Part shown: positions 34,993 through 43,598 of the stretch, piece by piece | Numbering within the stretch: the stretch's first letter is position 1 | Layout of the letters: each line of letters begins with the position of its first letter | Source of the DNA: Mesorhizobium sp. M4B.F.Ca.ET.203.01.1.1 | GTDB taxonomy: Bacteria > Pseudomonadota > Alphaproteobacteria > Rhizobiales > Rhizobiaceae | Assembly: GCF_004791025.1 (NCBI RefSeq) | Contig: NZ_SRUO01000004.1 | Location: 372,001-436,000 of the forward strand | Length of the DNA: 64,000 nt | Direction: 5' to 3' | Position numbers and translations under genes: made by a program | The notes under the pieces: generated by a model | Told to the model about the DNA's origin: nothing | The model's database searches: none | What the model saw: the letters and a program-made list of their open reading frames with translations, nothing else

Positions 34993-35011
34993 TTCTGACC
35001 TCCAGTCAGAA
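34993..35011 (-). promoter_or_regulatory. SD-sequestering hairpin in the leader of porin copy A
   Basis: TTCTGAC - TGGAG - GTCAGAA: a perfect 7-bp inverted repeat whose loop and 3' arm contain the TGGAGG Shine-Dalgarno sequence, 1 nt before the start codon. The equivalent sequence precedes porin copy B. Confidence 0.6.
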
Positions 35012-35235
35012 TCGAACGAGCTGGCGGAACCGGGCGCAAGCATTTCGACATTAACACATTGATATTGCTATGCTTTAAAAGGACATTACGAGATTCTGCA
35101 TCAGCCGCAGGAGGTCGACTCCGCTGTCGTCGTAGTCATCACATGCGAAGGCGAATCGCAAACGGGCATCGTCGATTCTGCTTTATGAGGGATTCGCGGA
35201 GTTGGTCCTGCGCAGCTGCGCGGCGCGAAACAGGA

Positions 35236-35326
35236 TGGCGGAGAGGATGGGATTCGAACCCACGAGAAGCTTTTGACCTCTACTCCCTTAGCAGGGGAGC
35301 GCCTTCGACCACTCGGCCACCTCTCC
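35236..35326 (-). tRNA. tRNA-Ser (anticodon GCU)
   Basis: On the minus strand: acceptor GGAGAGG / CCTCTCC, D-arm TGGCCGAGTGGTCGAAGGC, anticodon stem-loop CTCCC-CTGCTAA-GGGAG with anticodon GCT, long variable arm, and T-arm GTGGGTTCGAATCCCAT. Discriminator G and an encoded CCA follow. The class II variable arm identifies it as serine (reads AGC/AGU). It sits between the divergent porin genes. Confidence 0.96.
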
Positions 35327-35759
35327 GTTGCGCCGCTGGATAAAGAAAAGCTTCGGCACAATCAACAAGCCGGCGTCATTATCGCGGAAAAATCGGTTCC
35401 TGGCAGTGATGCCGCCTCGCCATGCGGCGATTCTGCGGCAATTCCCTGGCTGGCGACTCGGGCATGTGCGCCGCAATTCGGTCTGCACGGCGCCGGATTC
35501 GGGCCGTTTGCAAGGGGTGCGAGCGCCTCGATAGTTAACGAGAGCTTTCTGAGTGAGGCCAAATCGTGTCATTTGTGCAACAACGCTCGGGGATAGCGTC
35601 CGGACAGCCCGTCCGTCGGCACGATCGTGGTTGAACCCCGCCGCCTCATGGGTAAAGTCGAATTTGAAGGAGCGGCGCGGTGCGCATCTTTTTCGGTTAG
35701 TGGGGATGGGGCAGGGAACGCTGTCCTTCAGCAAAGAATACCCAGACCCGTTTTTTAAC
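35327..35759. other. 433-bp region upstream of porin copy B with no gene seen
   Basis: Contains the tRNA-Ser promoter on one strand and presumably the porin B promoter on the other. Short frames here have no credible start or recognisable product. Confidence 0.5.
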
Positions 35760-35778
35760 TTTTGACTGGAGGTCAGAA
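35760..35778 (+). promoter_or_regulatory. SD-sequestering hairpin in the leader of porin copy B
   Basis: TTTTGAC - TGGAG - GTCAGAA. Compared with copy A, one C is T in the 5' arm, which keeps pairing as a G-U wobble. The TGGAGG ribosome site is inside the structure, immediately before ATG 35780. Confidence 0.55.
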
Positions 35779-35779
35779 A

Positions 35780-36952
35780 ATGAACATCAAGAGCCTTCTT
35801 CTCGGCTCAGCTGCGGCCCTGATCGCAGTTTCCGGTGCGCGCGCCGCCGACGCCGTCGTCGTCGCCGAGCCGGAACCGGCTGAATACGTCAAGATCTGCG
35901 ACGTGTACGGCTCGGGCTACTTCTACATCCCCGGCACCGAAACCTGCCTGCGCATCGGCGGCTATGTCCGCTACGACATCGGCTTCGGCGACGTCGGCGC
36001 GTTCACAGGCGCTGAGTCCGTCGACCACCAGGATGGTGACGTGCAGGATACCTGGTACAAGAATGCCCGCTTCACGCTGAAGACCTGGACCGGCCAGGAA
36101 ACCGAGCTCGGCACCTTGAAGACCTACACCGAGACCCGCTTCAACTTCGGCAACAACAATCGGCACGCCACCCCTGATGATCCGGCCACCACGACCATCG
36201 ATGAAACCGATAGCAATCCCGCCGGCGGCAAAGGCATCTCGCTGAACTTCGCCTGGATCCAGCTCGGTGGCCTGCGCGTCGGTAAGGACGAATCGGCCTT
36301 CAACACGTTCATCGGCTACGCCGGCAACGTCATCAACGATACGCTGGTTCCGTACGGCGGTTTCGACACCAACGTCATCCAGTACTACTTCGACGCTGGC
36401 AACGGCTTCTCCGCCGTCCTCTCGCTCGAAGAAGGCTCGGGCGTCGTCGGCACGATCGACAGCTACGTTCCGCATGTCGTCGGCGGTCTGAAGTACACGC
36501 AGGGCTGGGGCGCCATCGCCGGCGTCGTCTCCTATGACAGCAACTACGAGGAAGTGGCCGGCAAGGTCCGCTTGGACGTCAACGCCACCGACGCGATCTC
36601 GCTGTGGGTCATGGGCGGCTACGGCACCGACGACAACCTCAACGATGACGCCGGCAATGCGATCGACGCTGGCGGCCGCGGCTTCTACAAGCAGTGGAGC
36701 GGCAACTGGGCTGTGTGGGGCGGCGGCACCTACAAGTTCAACGAGAAGACCTCGTTCAACGCTCAGCTCTCCTATGACGAAGGCAAGAACTTCGGCGTTG
36801 CGGCGAATATCGCCTACGACGTCGTTCCCGGCTTCACCGTCACGGCCGAGGTCGACTACATCAACGTTGGCGAGGATACCGTCTCCGATTGGACCGATGC
36901 CCGGCAAGAAGACGCCATCGGCGGTATGCTCCGCTTCCAGCGCTCGTTCTAA
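35780..36952 (+). CDS. Outer membrane porin, Omp2-type (copy B)
   Basis: A 390-residue porin with the same signal peptide as copy A (MNIKSLLLGSAAALIAVSG), the CDVYGSGYFYIPGTETCLRIGG hallmark and a terminal LRFQRSF. It differs from copy A mainly in surface-loop stretches (for example FGDVGAFTGAESVDHQDGD, and NNNRHATPDDPATTTIDETDS near residues 127-147), as expected when duplicated porins diverge in exposed loops. Starts at ATG 35780 after TGGAGG. Ends at a strong terminator. Confidence 0.95.
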   Translation: MNIKSLLLGSAAALIAVSGARAADAVVVAEPEPAEYVKICDVYGSGYFYIPGTETCLRIGGYVRYDIGFGDVGAFTGAESVDHQDGDVQDTWYKNARFTLKTWTGQETELGTLKTYTETRFNFGNNNRHATPDDPATTTIDETDSNPAGGKGISLNFAWIQLGGLRVGKDESAFNTFIGYAGNVINDTLVPYGGFDTNVIQYYFDAGNGFSAVLSLEEGSGVVGTIDSYVPHVVGGLKYTQGWGAIAGVVSYDSNYEEVAGKVRLDVNATDAISLWVMGGYGTDDNLNDDAGNAIDAGGRGFYKQWSGNWAVWGGGTYKFNEKTSFNAQLSYDEGKNFGVAANIAYDVVPGFTVTAEVDYINVGEDTVSDWTDARQEDAIGGMLRFQRSF

Positions 36953-36975
36953 TCAGCAGCGTCTGACCGAAATCG

Positions 36976-37003
36976 AACCCGGCGGGCAACCGCCGGGTTT
37001 TTT
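36976..37003 (+). terminator. Intrinsic terminator of porin copy B
   Basis: AACCCGGCGG - GCAA - CCGCCGGGTT followed by TTTT. The same terminator recurs at 37207-37234 behind a porin relic. Confidence 0.9.
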
Positions 37004-37082
37004 CGTCTTCGGGCGACAGCGCGCCAGACTCTTTCTGGAACCGCGCCCCGTCCCGTCGCGCAGCTTGCACCGGTCAATCCGG

Positions 37083-37234
37083 CACGCTGGCAAGAAGGCC
37101 CTTTTTCTTAACGAGCCTCTGCCATGCGCCTGCGCCCTCCCCTTACGTTGGCGGTCTCCTCCGCTTCCAGCGCTCGTTCTAACAGGCACGGCCTGACTGA
37201 AATTAGAACCCGGCGGGCAACCGCCGGGTTTTTT
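37083..37234 (+). pseudogene. Chimeric relic: start of the aminotransferase gene fused to a porin tail and terminator
   Basis: Bases 37083-37147 match 39466-39531, the leader and first eight codons of the aminotransferase gene (ATG at 37124, MRLRPPLT), with a few differences. At about 37148 the sequence switches to the last codons of a porin (37150-37182, encoding the equivalent of GGxLRFQRSF plus stop, out of frame with the ATG), followed by a copy of the porin terminator (37207-37234). It records a past duplication and deletion. Confidence 0.85.
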
Positions 37235-37617
37235 GAATTAGGAGATCCGACTATCAAGGTCGTGCTATCCGCGAGGAGCGAAGCGCGCGCGGAATCCGAG
37301 GGTGGCCTCTAAGTGCCACCGCGGAACTGGGTTCGCGGCGCCAGAGGACAGCGCCCGCGCCTCTTGCCGGCCATGTTCCCCGCAAGGCCCCGCAAGGTTA
37401 GATTGGATGTCGCGAAGTGCCTTTGCCAGTCTTCGGCTTCGAAGAAGGCGTGCCGAGGCAGACGGCTACCGATCTCGCCCTTGCCGGGTGAGGTGGTTGG
37501 CAGGCCAGAGAGGGTGAAACTCGACGGCGGGGCACCAGGTTCTGAACCGCGGCGCCCGCTTCGCATTCGCTCCGCTCCAGGAGGTCATGATGGCTGCGCG
37601 TTGACCGCGAATGTTTC
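37235..37617. other. 383 bp with no gene recognised
   Basis: Between the porin/aminotransferase relic and the 3' end of the sulfotransferase gene. Frames are open by GC bias only; no ribosome site, repeat or known motif was seen. Confidence 0.5.
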
Positions 37618-39297
37618 TTAAAGTTCAGCCAGATCTCCCAAGGCTTCAATCAATGGCTGGATTCTGCCTTCATAGTTCTTCCAGTGCTTGACTGACGACT
37701 TGTAGATCGGCTGGCGAACTTGCCAGCGACTGATTGTCCTGACCGAGCCCGCCTTGTCGAAAAAGCGAAGGCAGGCATCATTCCAAGGCAGGCCAAGATG
37801 GTCTATAAGACGGCGCGATTGCCTCTCCTGATCCGAAATGAGATCTTCATAGCCGTTCTCAAAAATTCGCCCGGGCAGAACCGTGTTCCAATGGCGCATA
37901 AGGCGATCATACTCGCGGTAGTACAGACCCAGGGTTTCCAGATCGCAACTGAAATTATGGCCTTCCTGAAGGTTTGAAAAGAAGCAAGAAAGACAATTGT
38001 CGATTGCGTCACGCCTGCAGTGAATAATCCGAGCATTTGGAAACAGAATCGCAATCAGCCCGACCAGCTCGAAATTGTGGGGCAGCTTGTCGACAATGTA
38101 CGGAGCGTTTGCCGAATAATGACGCAGGTAGGACAGATATTCTTCTGCCAGCGCTTGAGATTGCGGGATCGTCATCGACCTTACCCACTGGCCGAAAGAC
38201 TCCCCCGACCTGAGACTTAAGCCGATAGAGGCCGCCATTCGCCCCAGTTTCGTAAGCTCTCCGGCCCCGTGAACTTCCGGGTGGCTCGAGCAGATTTGCT
38301 CAGTCAAAGTTGTACCCGAGCGCGGCATACCCAAGATGAAGACGGGCACCTCGGACGGATTTCCATAAGCTGCTTTGTCTGCCAACAGCTGCGCATCGAA
38401 CACGCCGATGAGCGAATCAACCCGCTTGCGATAGAAATCAATGTCGAACTCACGGGCCTTGAGCGCCTTGCCCTTCAAGAAATGATCCATCGCCTGGTCA
38501 TAACGCCCCAGGTCGTTCAGGATCTTCCCCGCCGCCAGGTGAAGCAGACTCGACTCACCCGAGGAAATCGCGCTGTCGCCGAGTTCATTCAGGATTTGGC
38601 CGAGTTCGGGAGTCTCGGCAGAAAATTTTCGAGTGTTTGCAAAGGCAATGTAGCCTGCAGACACATTCACGCGCCCGGCAATGGCTTCGTTCAAATAGGT
38701 TGTTGCCTCGTCCATCCGTCCGAGGCCTATGAGTGCACTCGCAAGGCCCAAACCGGCGAGCGGATGATTGCGATCGATCTTCAGCGCTTTTTCATAGAGA
38801 GGCAAAGCCATTTCAGCCTTGTCAAACCTGCCGTATGCCTCGCCCAGCCGGCAAAGCGCCTCAACCAGATCCGGTTTCAGTTCACAGGCGCGCTGCAAGT
38901 GCTGAATCGCCAACGGGTGATCATTAACTTTCAGATAGGCTTCTCCAAGACTAAGCCGATAATAAGGGTTCCTCGGTTCCCGTGCCGCTGCACGCGCCAA
39001 AAACTTGATGGCCAACTCATCATCGACGCCAAGCCCGAGCGTGCCGAGAATGTACAGCGCAAGCGGATGGTTGCGCGTGCGCGCCAGGACGCGATGACAG
39101 AGCTCCTCGGCCTCCGCCAGCCGCTCAGCCTTTTGCAGTTCGAGCGCCTGTCGCAGCATCAGGTCGTCGGCCTGCGCACGCGACGGCGTTGGCTGCAACG
39201 GCCTTGCCTGCGGCGGCTTTGGCTGCGGCTGTTTGGCCGGTGGCGTGGACAGGCCCTTGAGATGCTTGGACCAGGCGGGAGGCAGCCGATTATTCAT
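37618..39297 (-). CDS. TPR-containing sulfotransferase
   Basis: A 559-residue protein. A Pro/Gln-rich N-terminus (to about residue 40) is followed by about six TPR-like helical repeats (40-280; for example AEAEELCHRVLARTRNHPLALYILGTLG, LVEALCRLGEAYGRFDKAEMALPLYEKAL). The sulfotransferase domain (about 310-555) has the PAPS 5'-phosphosulfate loop FILGMPRSGTTLTEQI, the catalytic-type HPEVHGAGEL and the 3'-phosphate region YEDLISDQERQSRRLIDHLGLPW. It would transfer sulfate from PAPS to an unknown acceptor, perhaps a surface polysaccharide. The DNA is visibly less GC-rich than the neighbours and lies between duplicated fragments, so acquisition is likely. Confidence 0.92.
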   Translation of the reverse strand: MNNRLPPAWSKHLKGLSTPPAKQPQPKPPQARPLQPTPSRAQADDLMLRQALELQKAERLAEAEELCHRVLARTRNHPLALYILGTLGLGVDDELAIKFLARAAAREPRNPYYRLSLGEAYLKVNDHPLAIQHLQRACELKPDLVEALCRLGEAYGRFDKAEMALPLYEKALKIDRNHPLAGLGLASALIGLGRMDEATTYLNEAIAGRVNVSAGYIAFANTRKFSAETPELGQILNELGDSAISSGESSLLHLAAGKILNDLGRYDQAMDHFLKGKALKAREFDIDFYRKRVDSLIGVFDAQLLADKAAYGNPSEVPVFILGMPRSGTTLTEQICSSHPEVHGAGELTKLGRMAASIGLSLRSGESFGQWVRSMTIPQSQALAEEYLSYLRHYSANAPYIVDKLPHNFELVGLIAILFPNARIIHCRRDAIDNCLSCFFSNLQEGHNFSCDLETLGLYYREYDRLMRHWNTVLPGRIFENGYEDLISDQERQSRRLIDHLGLPWNDACLRFFDKAGSVRTISRWQVRQPIYKSSVKHWKNYEGRIQPLIEALGDLAEL

Positions 39298-39465
39298 CTT
39301 GCCTCGCTAGCAAAATCGACCTGCGAAATCCAGCATTAGACTAGAGAAGGAACTCGCGGTGGGAGCTGAGCACTGGACATTTCCAGCCAGAGGCGTGCTG
39401 CTCCCCTCATCCACAAGCTAGCGCCGCCATTTCCCCCTGCCGGCAACTTGCGCGGCCTACCCGTC

Positions 39466-39531
39466 CACGCTAGCAAGAAGGCCCCTTTTCTCGACGAGCC
39501 TCTTGCCATGCGCCTGCGCCCTCCCCTTACG
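39466..39531 (+). repeat. Second copy of the 65-bp direct repeat (aminotransferase leader)
   Basis: Matches 37083-37147 in the same orientation with about six differences. It contains GCAAGAAGGCC and the true start codon ATG 39508 of the aminotransferase. The two copies bracket the porin-tail relic and the sulfotransferase gene. Confidence 0.85.
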
Positions 39532-40620
39532 CCGCTTATCGCCGCGCTTCCCTCGACGGTGCCGTTTGTCGGCCCGGAGGCGCAGGAGCGTGACCGCGGC
39601 CGTCCGTTCCGCGCCCGTATCGGCGCCAATGAGAGCAGCTTCGGGCCCTCTCCGCGCGTCATCGCCCGCATGGAAAGCGTCGCGCGCGACCAGTGGATGT
39701 ATTGCGACCCCGACAATTTCGACCTCAAGCAGGCCGCGGCCGCCCATCTCGGCGTCGGCGCCGAGAATGTGGTTGTCGGCGAAGGCATAGACGGGCTGCT
39801 CAGCCTGGTGGCGCGCATGTATGTGGCGCCTGGCGACGCGGTGGTGACCTCGCTCGGCGCCTATCCGACCTTCAACTTCCATGTCGCCGGCGTCGGCGGA
39901 AGGCTGGTCGCGGTGCCCTACGAGAACGACCGGGAAAGCCTGGACGATCTGCTCGCGGCGGTGGTCCGCGAAAAGGCGCCGCTGGTCTATCTCTCCAATC
40001 CCGACAATCCGATGGGCAGCTGGTGGGAGGCCGCCGAGATCATCCGCTTCATCGAGGCGCTGCCGGAAACCACCATGCTGGTGCTGGACGAAGCCTATGG
40101 CGAGCTCGGGCCTGCCTCGGCGCTGCCGCCGATCGACGTGTCCCGGCCCAACGTCGTCCGCATGCGCACCTTCTCCAAGGCCTATGGGCTGGCCGGCATA
40201 CGCTGCGGTTACGCGGTCGCCGAGCCCCAGGTGATCCGTGATTTCGAGAAGATCCGCAACCATTACGGCGTCAGCCGCATGGCGCAGATCGCCGGCGTCG
40301 AGGCTCTGGCCGACCAGGCCTTTCTGGAAAGCGTGGTGACGCGCGTCGCCGCCGGCCGCCGGCGCATCGCCGCAATCGCCGAGGCGAACGGGCTGAAGCC
40401 GCTGCCTTCGGCGACCAACTTCGTCACCATCGACTGCGGCAGCGACGGCGCCTTCGCCCTGAAGGTGCTGCAGGGCCTCCTGTCGCGCGACGTGTTCATC
40501 CGCAAGCCGATGGCGCCCGGGCTAGACCGCTGCATAAGGGTCAGCGTTGGCCTCGACCACGAGCTCGACATCTTCGCCGAAGAATTGCCGGGCGCGCTCG
40601 CGGCCGCCCGGGGTAACTAG
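39508..40620 (+). CDS. PLP-dependent aminotransferase (HisC-like, fold type I)
   Basis: A 370-residue aminotransferase of the histidinol-phosphate aminotransferase-like group. N-terminal GANESSFGPSPRV, cofactor-binding YLSNPDNPMGSW and VLDEAYGEL, the PLP Lys in RTFSKAYGLAGIRCGYAV, and the C-terminal Arg region KPMAPGLDRCIRVSVG. ATG 39508 is within the repeated leader sequence. Histidine biosynthesis genes are not nearby, so a role in aromatic or other amino-acid transamination is as likely as HisC. Confidence 0.9.
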   Translation: MRLRPPLTPLIAALPSTVPFVGPEAQERDRGRPFRARIGANESSFGPSPRVIARMESVARDQWMYCDPDNFDLKQAAAAHLGVGAENVVVGEGIDGLLSLVARMYVAPGDAVVTSLGAYPTFNFHVAGVGGRLVAVPYENDRESLDDLLAAVVREKAPLVYLSNPDNPMGSWWEAAEIIRFIEALPETTMLVLDEAYGELGPASALPPIDVSRPNVVRMRTFSKAYGLAGIRCGYAVAEPQVIRDFEKIRNHYGVSRMAQIAGVEALADQAFLESVVTRVAAGRRRIAAIAEANGLKPLPSATNFVTIDCGSDGAFALKVLQGLLSRDVFIRKPMAPGLDRCIRVSVGLDHELDIFAEELPGALAAARGN

Positions 40621-40716
40621 CAGCAGCCGCTCGGCGGCTCGACCGCGTCGATACCGGGTTGCCTTTGGCCGGCCACATGCCCAGATTCTGCAAGGCGAAG
40701 GCGGAAGGTTGGTAGG

Positions 40717-41001
40717 ATGCAGGGCAGGCAGCGCGCCGTGCGGGCACGCATTTCCGGCAAGGTGCAGGGCGTCAGCTATCGTGTCTGGACGCGCGGCGAG
40801 GCGATGCGTCTCGGCCTGACCGGCTGGGTGCGCAACGAACGCGACGGCTCGGTGACGGCGCTGATCGCCGGCGCCGATGGCGCGGTCACGGCCATGATCG
40901 AGCGGCTTTGGCAAGGGCCGCGCGGGGCCTCGGTCGCGAAGGTCGAGATCGCGGAAAGCGCCGGCGACGACGCGCCAGGCGACTTCCGAATCGTCACCTG
41001 A
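40717..41001 (+). CDS. Acylphosphatase
   Basis: Small hydrolase of carboxyl phosphates, 94 residues. The catalytic Arg is in [13 protein letters not shown] and the catalytic Asn in [14 protein letters not shown], both conserved. Starts at ATG 40717 ([14 protein letters not shown]) after GGTAGG. It follows the aminotransferase by 96 bp on the same strand. Confidence 0.93.
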   Translation: MQGRQRAVRARISGKVQGVSYRVWTRGEAMRLGLTGWVRNERDGSVTALIAGADGAVTAMIERLWQGPRGASVAKVEIAESAGDDAPGDFRIVT

Positions 41002-41117
41002 CCGAATGCTGCAGCAAGCTCGGCAGCGGCCTCGAACCCAGGCTCGACATCCTCACGAGGACTGCCCAACAATGCGGCGCACGACATATGTGTGTATGTT
41101 CTGATTTGTTTCCTTTA

Positions 41118-41576
41118 GCGCTGAAGCAGATCGACATCCGCGCGCCGCAGTCGGGGCGCGTGCACCAATTGGCGGTACACACGATCGGCGGGGTCATCGC
41201 GCCCGGCGAGGCGATCATGCAGATCGTGCCGACCGCCGACGCCCTGGTGGTCGAGGCGCGTGTCGCTCCGCAGGACATCGACCAGGTCCGCGTCGGGCAG
41301 CCGGCCGCGCTTCGCCTCTCGGCGTTCAGCCAGCAGACCACGCCGGAGGTCGAGGGCCAGGTGGACCGGATTTCGCCCGACCTTATCGAAGACCAGAAGG
41401 CTGGCGTGGCCTATTACGCCGTGCGTATCGCGCTGACACAGAGCAGTCTGAAACAAGCCGGACAGCTCGAGCTGAAACCCGGCATGCCGGCCGAGGTTTT
41501 TCTGAGGACAGGCGAGCGCACGGTTCTCTCCTACCTGCTGAAGCCTTTGACCGACCAGGCGAGCCGCGCCTTCCGC
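41118..41576 (+). pseudogene. C-terminal remnant of an HlyD-family type I secretion adaptor
   Basis: About 153 codons resembling the end of an HlyD/PrtE membrane-fusion protein: IDIRAPQSGRVHQLAVHTIGGVIAPGEAIMQIVP, VEARVAPQDIDQVRVGQPAALRLSAF, and LKPGMPAEVFLRTGERTVLSYLLKPLTDQASRAFR, where intact proteins stop. The first two thirds (membrane helix, coiled coil) are missing, the usual stop is lost, and there is no ABC transporter or outer membrane partner in the window. A decayed fragment of a type I secretion locus. Confidence 0.82.
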
Positions 41577-41667
41577 GGCGACTGCGGCTCCGGCCCGATC
41601 GACCTCGCCGCTGTTGCGGTCGATCCTGCCTTTTACCGCACTGTTCGAGGCGCCCTTTCCTTCTCCC

Positions 41668-41696
41668 TTGAATTAATTGAACGTTCGTTTTATTAT
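41668..41696 (+). promoter_or_regulatory. Sigma-70 promoter with embedded palindromic operator before tetR
   Basis: TTGAAT (41668-41673), 17-bp spacer, TATTAT (41691-41696). Inside the spacer lies the perfect palindrome GAACGTTC (41679-41686), extending imperfectly as ATTGAACGTTCGTT. The layout is that of a promoter shut by a TetR-type dimer, most likely the adjacent regulator. Confidence 0.7.
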
Positions 41697-41717
41697 TGAC
41701 GCAAAAAGGGAAGCGGA

Positions 41718-42365
41718 ATGGCGCGCACGACGGGTTCCGATGGCGAAAAGACCGAGGCTGCCGTCCGCGAAGCGGCGGTCGGCCTGATCGCGCGCCTCGG
41801 CTACGAGGCGATGTCGATGCGACTGCTGGCTGCGGAAGTCGGCGTGCAGGCCGCCGCGCTCTATCGCTACTTCCCGACCAAGGAAGACCTGCTGTTCACG
41901 CTGATGCGCGAACACATGGAAGGGCTGCTACACGCCTGGGACGCGGCGCGCCCAGCCGGCGCCGACCCGGTCGCCCGGCTTGCCGCCTATGTCGAGAACC
42001 ACATCGCCTTCCACATCGCGTGCCGCTCCGCCACGCATGTCTCCAACATGGAGCTGCGCAGCCTTTCGCATGACAGGCTGACGCTGATCCTCAAGCAGCG
42101 CACGGCCTATGAGAAGGAACTCCGCGCCATCCTGCGCGACGGCGCCGAGGACGGCGTCTTTGCGATCGACGACATCGGGCTCACCGCCATGGCGCTGATC
42201 CAGATGATGACCGGCGTCATCGTCTGGTTCCGGCCGGGCGAGCGGCTGTCGATCGCCGAAGTCACCACATCATATCTTTCGATGACAATGCGCCTGGTCG
42301 GCGCGACAATCAGCCAAGGCACCGCGCGTCCCTCCGGGCGCGCCAGGGACGTCGTGGCGCTCTGA
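41718..42365 (+). CDS. TetR/AcrR family regulator of the leucine/isovalerate locus
   Basis: A 215-residue repressor. N-terminal HTH VREAAVGLIARLGYEAMSMRLLAAEVGVQAAALYRYFPTKEDLLFTLMREHM; the rest is an all-helical ligand domain. It is the first gene of a probable operon with isovaleryl-CoA dehydrogenase (52 bp downstream) and has a palindrome inside its own promoter, so autorepression and control of leucine/isovalerate breakdown by an acyl-CoA intermediate is the simplest model (inference). Confidence 0.9.
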   Translation: MARTTGSDGEKTEAAVREAAVGLIARLGYEAMSMRLLAAEVGVQAAALYRYFPTKEDLLFTLMREHMEGLLHAWDAARPAGADPVARLAAYVENHIAFHIACRSATHVSNMELRSLSHDRLTLILKQRTAYEKELRAILRDGAEDGVFAIDDIGLTAMALIQMMTGVIVWFRPGERLSIAEVTTSYLSMTMRLVGATISQGTARPSGRARDVVAL

Positions 42366-42417
42366 GTTTCACGCATGATCCCCCGCGAGGATCGGGGCAT
42401 GCGCAGGGAGGAACGGC

Positions 42418-43581
42418 ATGTACACGAACACGCTGAGCTTCGGGCTCGATCAGGACATCGAGGCGCTGCGCGACCTTGTGCGGCGCTTCGCGCAGGAGAA
42501 GATCGCGCCGATCGCGGCCGAGATCGACCGCGCCAACGAATTCCCGGCGCATCTGTGGGCCGAGCTTGGCGCGCTCGGCCTCCTCGGCATCACCGCCGAT
42601 CCGGATTTCGGCGGCACTGGCATGGGCTATCTCGCCCATGTCGTGGCGGTGGAGGAGATTTCGCGCGCCTCGGCCTCGGTCGGCTTGTCCTATGGGGCGC
42701 ATTCCAATCTCTGCGTCAACCAGATCAATCGTTGGGCAACGCCGGCGCAGAAGGAGAAATACCTCCCTGCCCTCTGCTCGGGCGAGAAGGTCGGCGCGCT
42801 GGCGATGTCGGAATCGGGTGCCGGATCGGACGTGGTGTCGCTCCGGCTGCGCGCCGAAAAGCGCAACGATCGCTATGTGCTCAACGGCTCCAAGATGTGG
42901 ATCACCAACGGGCCCGACGCAGAGACGCTGGTGGTATATGCCAAGACCGATCCGGATCGCCATTCGCGCGGCATCACCGCCTTCATCATCGAAAAGGATT
43001 TCGCCGGTTTCTCGGTTGCGCAGAAGCTCGACAAGCTCGGCATGCGCGGCTCCAACACCGGCGAACTGGTGTTCGAGAATGTCGAGGTGCCGTTCGAGAA
43101 CGTGCTGCATGAGGAAGGACGCGGCGTCGAGGTTCTGATGTCGGGCCTCGACTACGAGCGCGCGGTGCTGGCCGGCGGGCCGATCGGGCTGATGGCGGCC
43201 TGCCTCGACGTGGCGGTGCCTTATGTGCACGAACGCAAGCAGTTCGGTCAGCCGATCGGCACCTTCCAGCTGGTGCAGGGCAAGCTCGCCGACATGTACG
43301 CGACGATGAACGCCGCGCGCGCCTATGTCTATGCGGTGGCCGCAGCCTGCGACCGCGGCGAGACCACGCGCAAGGACGCCGCCGGCTGCGTTTTGTTCGC
43401 CGCCGAGAAGGCAACGCAGATGGCCCTCGATGCGATCCAGCTGCTCGGCGGCAATGGCTACATCAACGATTATCCGACCGGCAGGCTCCTGCGCGACGCC
43501 AAGCTCTACGAGATCGGCGCCGGCACCAGCGAAATCCGCCGCTGGCTGATCGGGCGCGAGATCATGGCGGAGGGGGTGTGA
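42418..43581 (+). CDS. ivd: Isovaleryl-CoA dehydrogenase
   Basis: FAD enzyme oxidising isovaleryl-CoA to 3-methylcrotonyl-CoA, passing electrons to ETF. 387 residues, normal length. Signatures: [41 protein letters not shown], and the catalytic Glu in [16 protein letters not shown] (E247), the position diagnostic for isovaleryl- rather than short-chain acyl-CoA dehydrogenases. The C-terminal [35 protein letters not shown] is characteristic. The carboxylase genes that use its product lie downstream. Confidence 0.95.
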   Translation: MYTNTLSFGLDQDIEALRDLVRRFAQEKIAPIAAEIDRANEFPAHLWAELGALGLLGITADPDFGGTGMGYLAHVVAVEEISRASASVGLSYGAHSNLCVNQINRWATPAQKEKYLPALCSGEKVGALAMSESGAGSDVVSLRLRAEKRNDRYVLNGSKMWITNGPDAETLVVYAKTDPDRHSRGITAFIIEKDFAGFSVAQKLDKLGMRGSNTGELVFENVEVPFENVLHEEGRGVEVLMSGLDYERAVLAGGPIGLMAACLDVAVPYVHERKQFGQPIGTFQLVQGKLADMYATMNAARAYVYAVAAACDRGETTRKDAAGCVLFAAEKATQMALDAIQLLGGNGYINDYPTGRLLRDAKLYEIGAGTSEIRRWLIGREIMAEGV

Positions 43582-43598
43582 TGGTCCCCTTCGCCATC

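Noticed and set aside
37302..37621. Small genes in the gap before the sulfotransferase
   Set aside because: Frames are short, lack ribosome sites and encode Arg/Pro/Gly-rich text typical of GC-rich noncoding DNA.
40908..41699. Intact 263-residue HlyD-like gene
   Set aside because: Its first 70 codons are the out-of-frame end of acylphosphatase and unrelated sequence, and its last 40 codons are promoter DNA of the tetR gene; only the middle is HlyD-like.
32543..41700. A complete integrative element or prophage from the recombinase to the HlyD remnant
   Set aside because: No attachment-site repeats, structural, replication or transfer genes could be seen; porins and aminotransferase are ordinary chromosomal genes.
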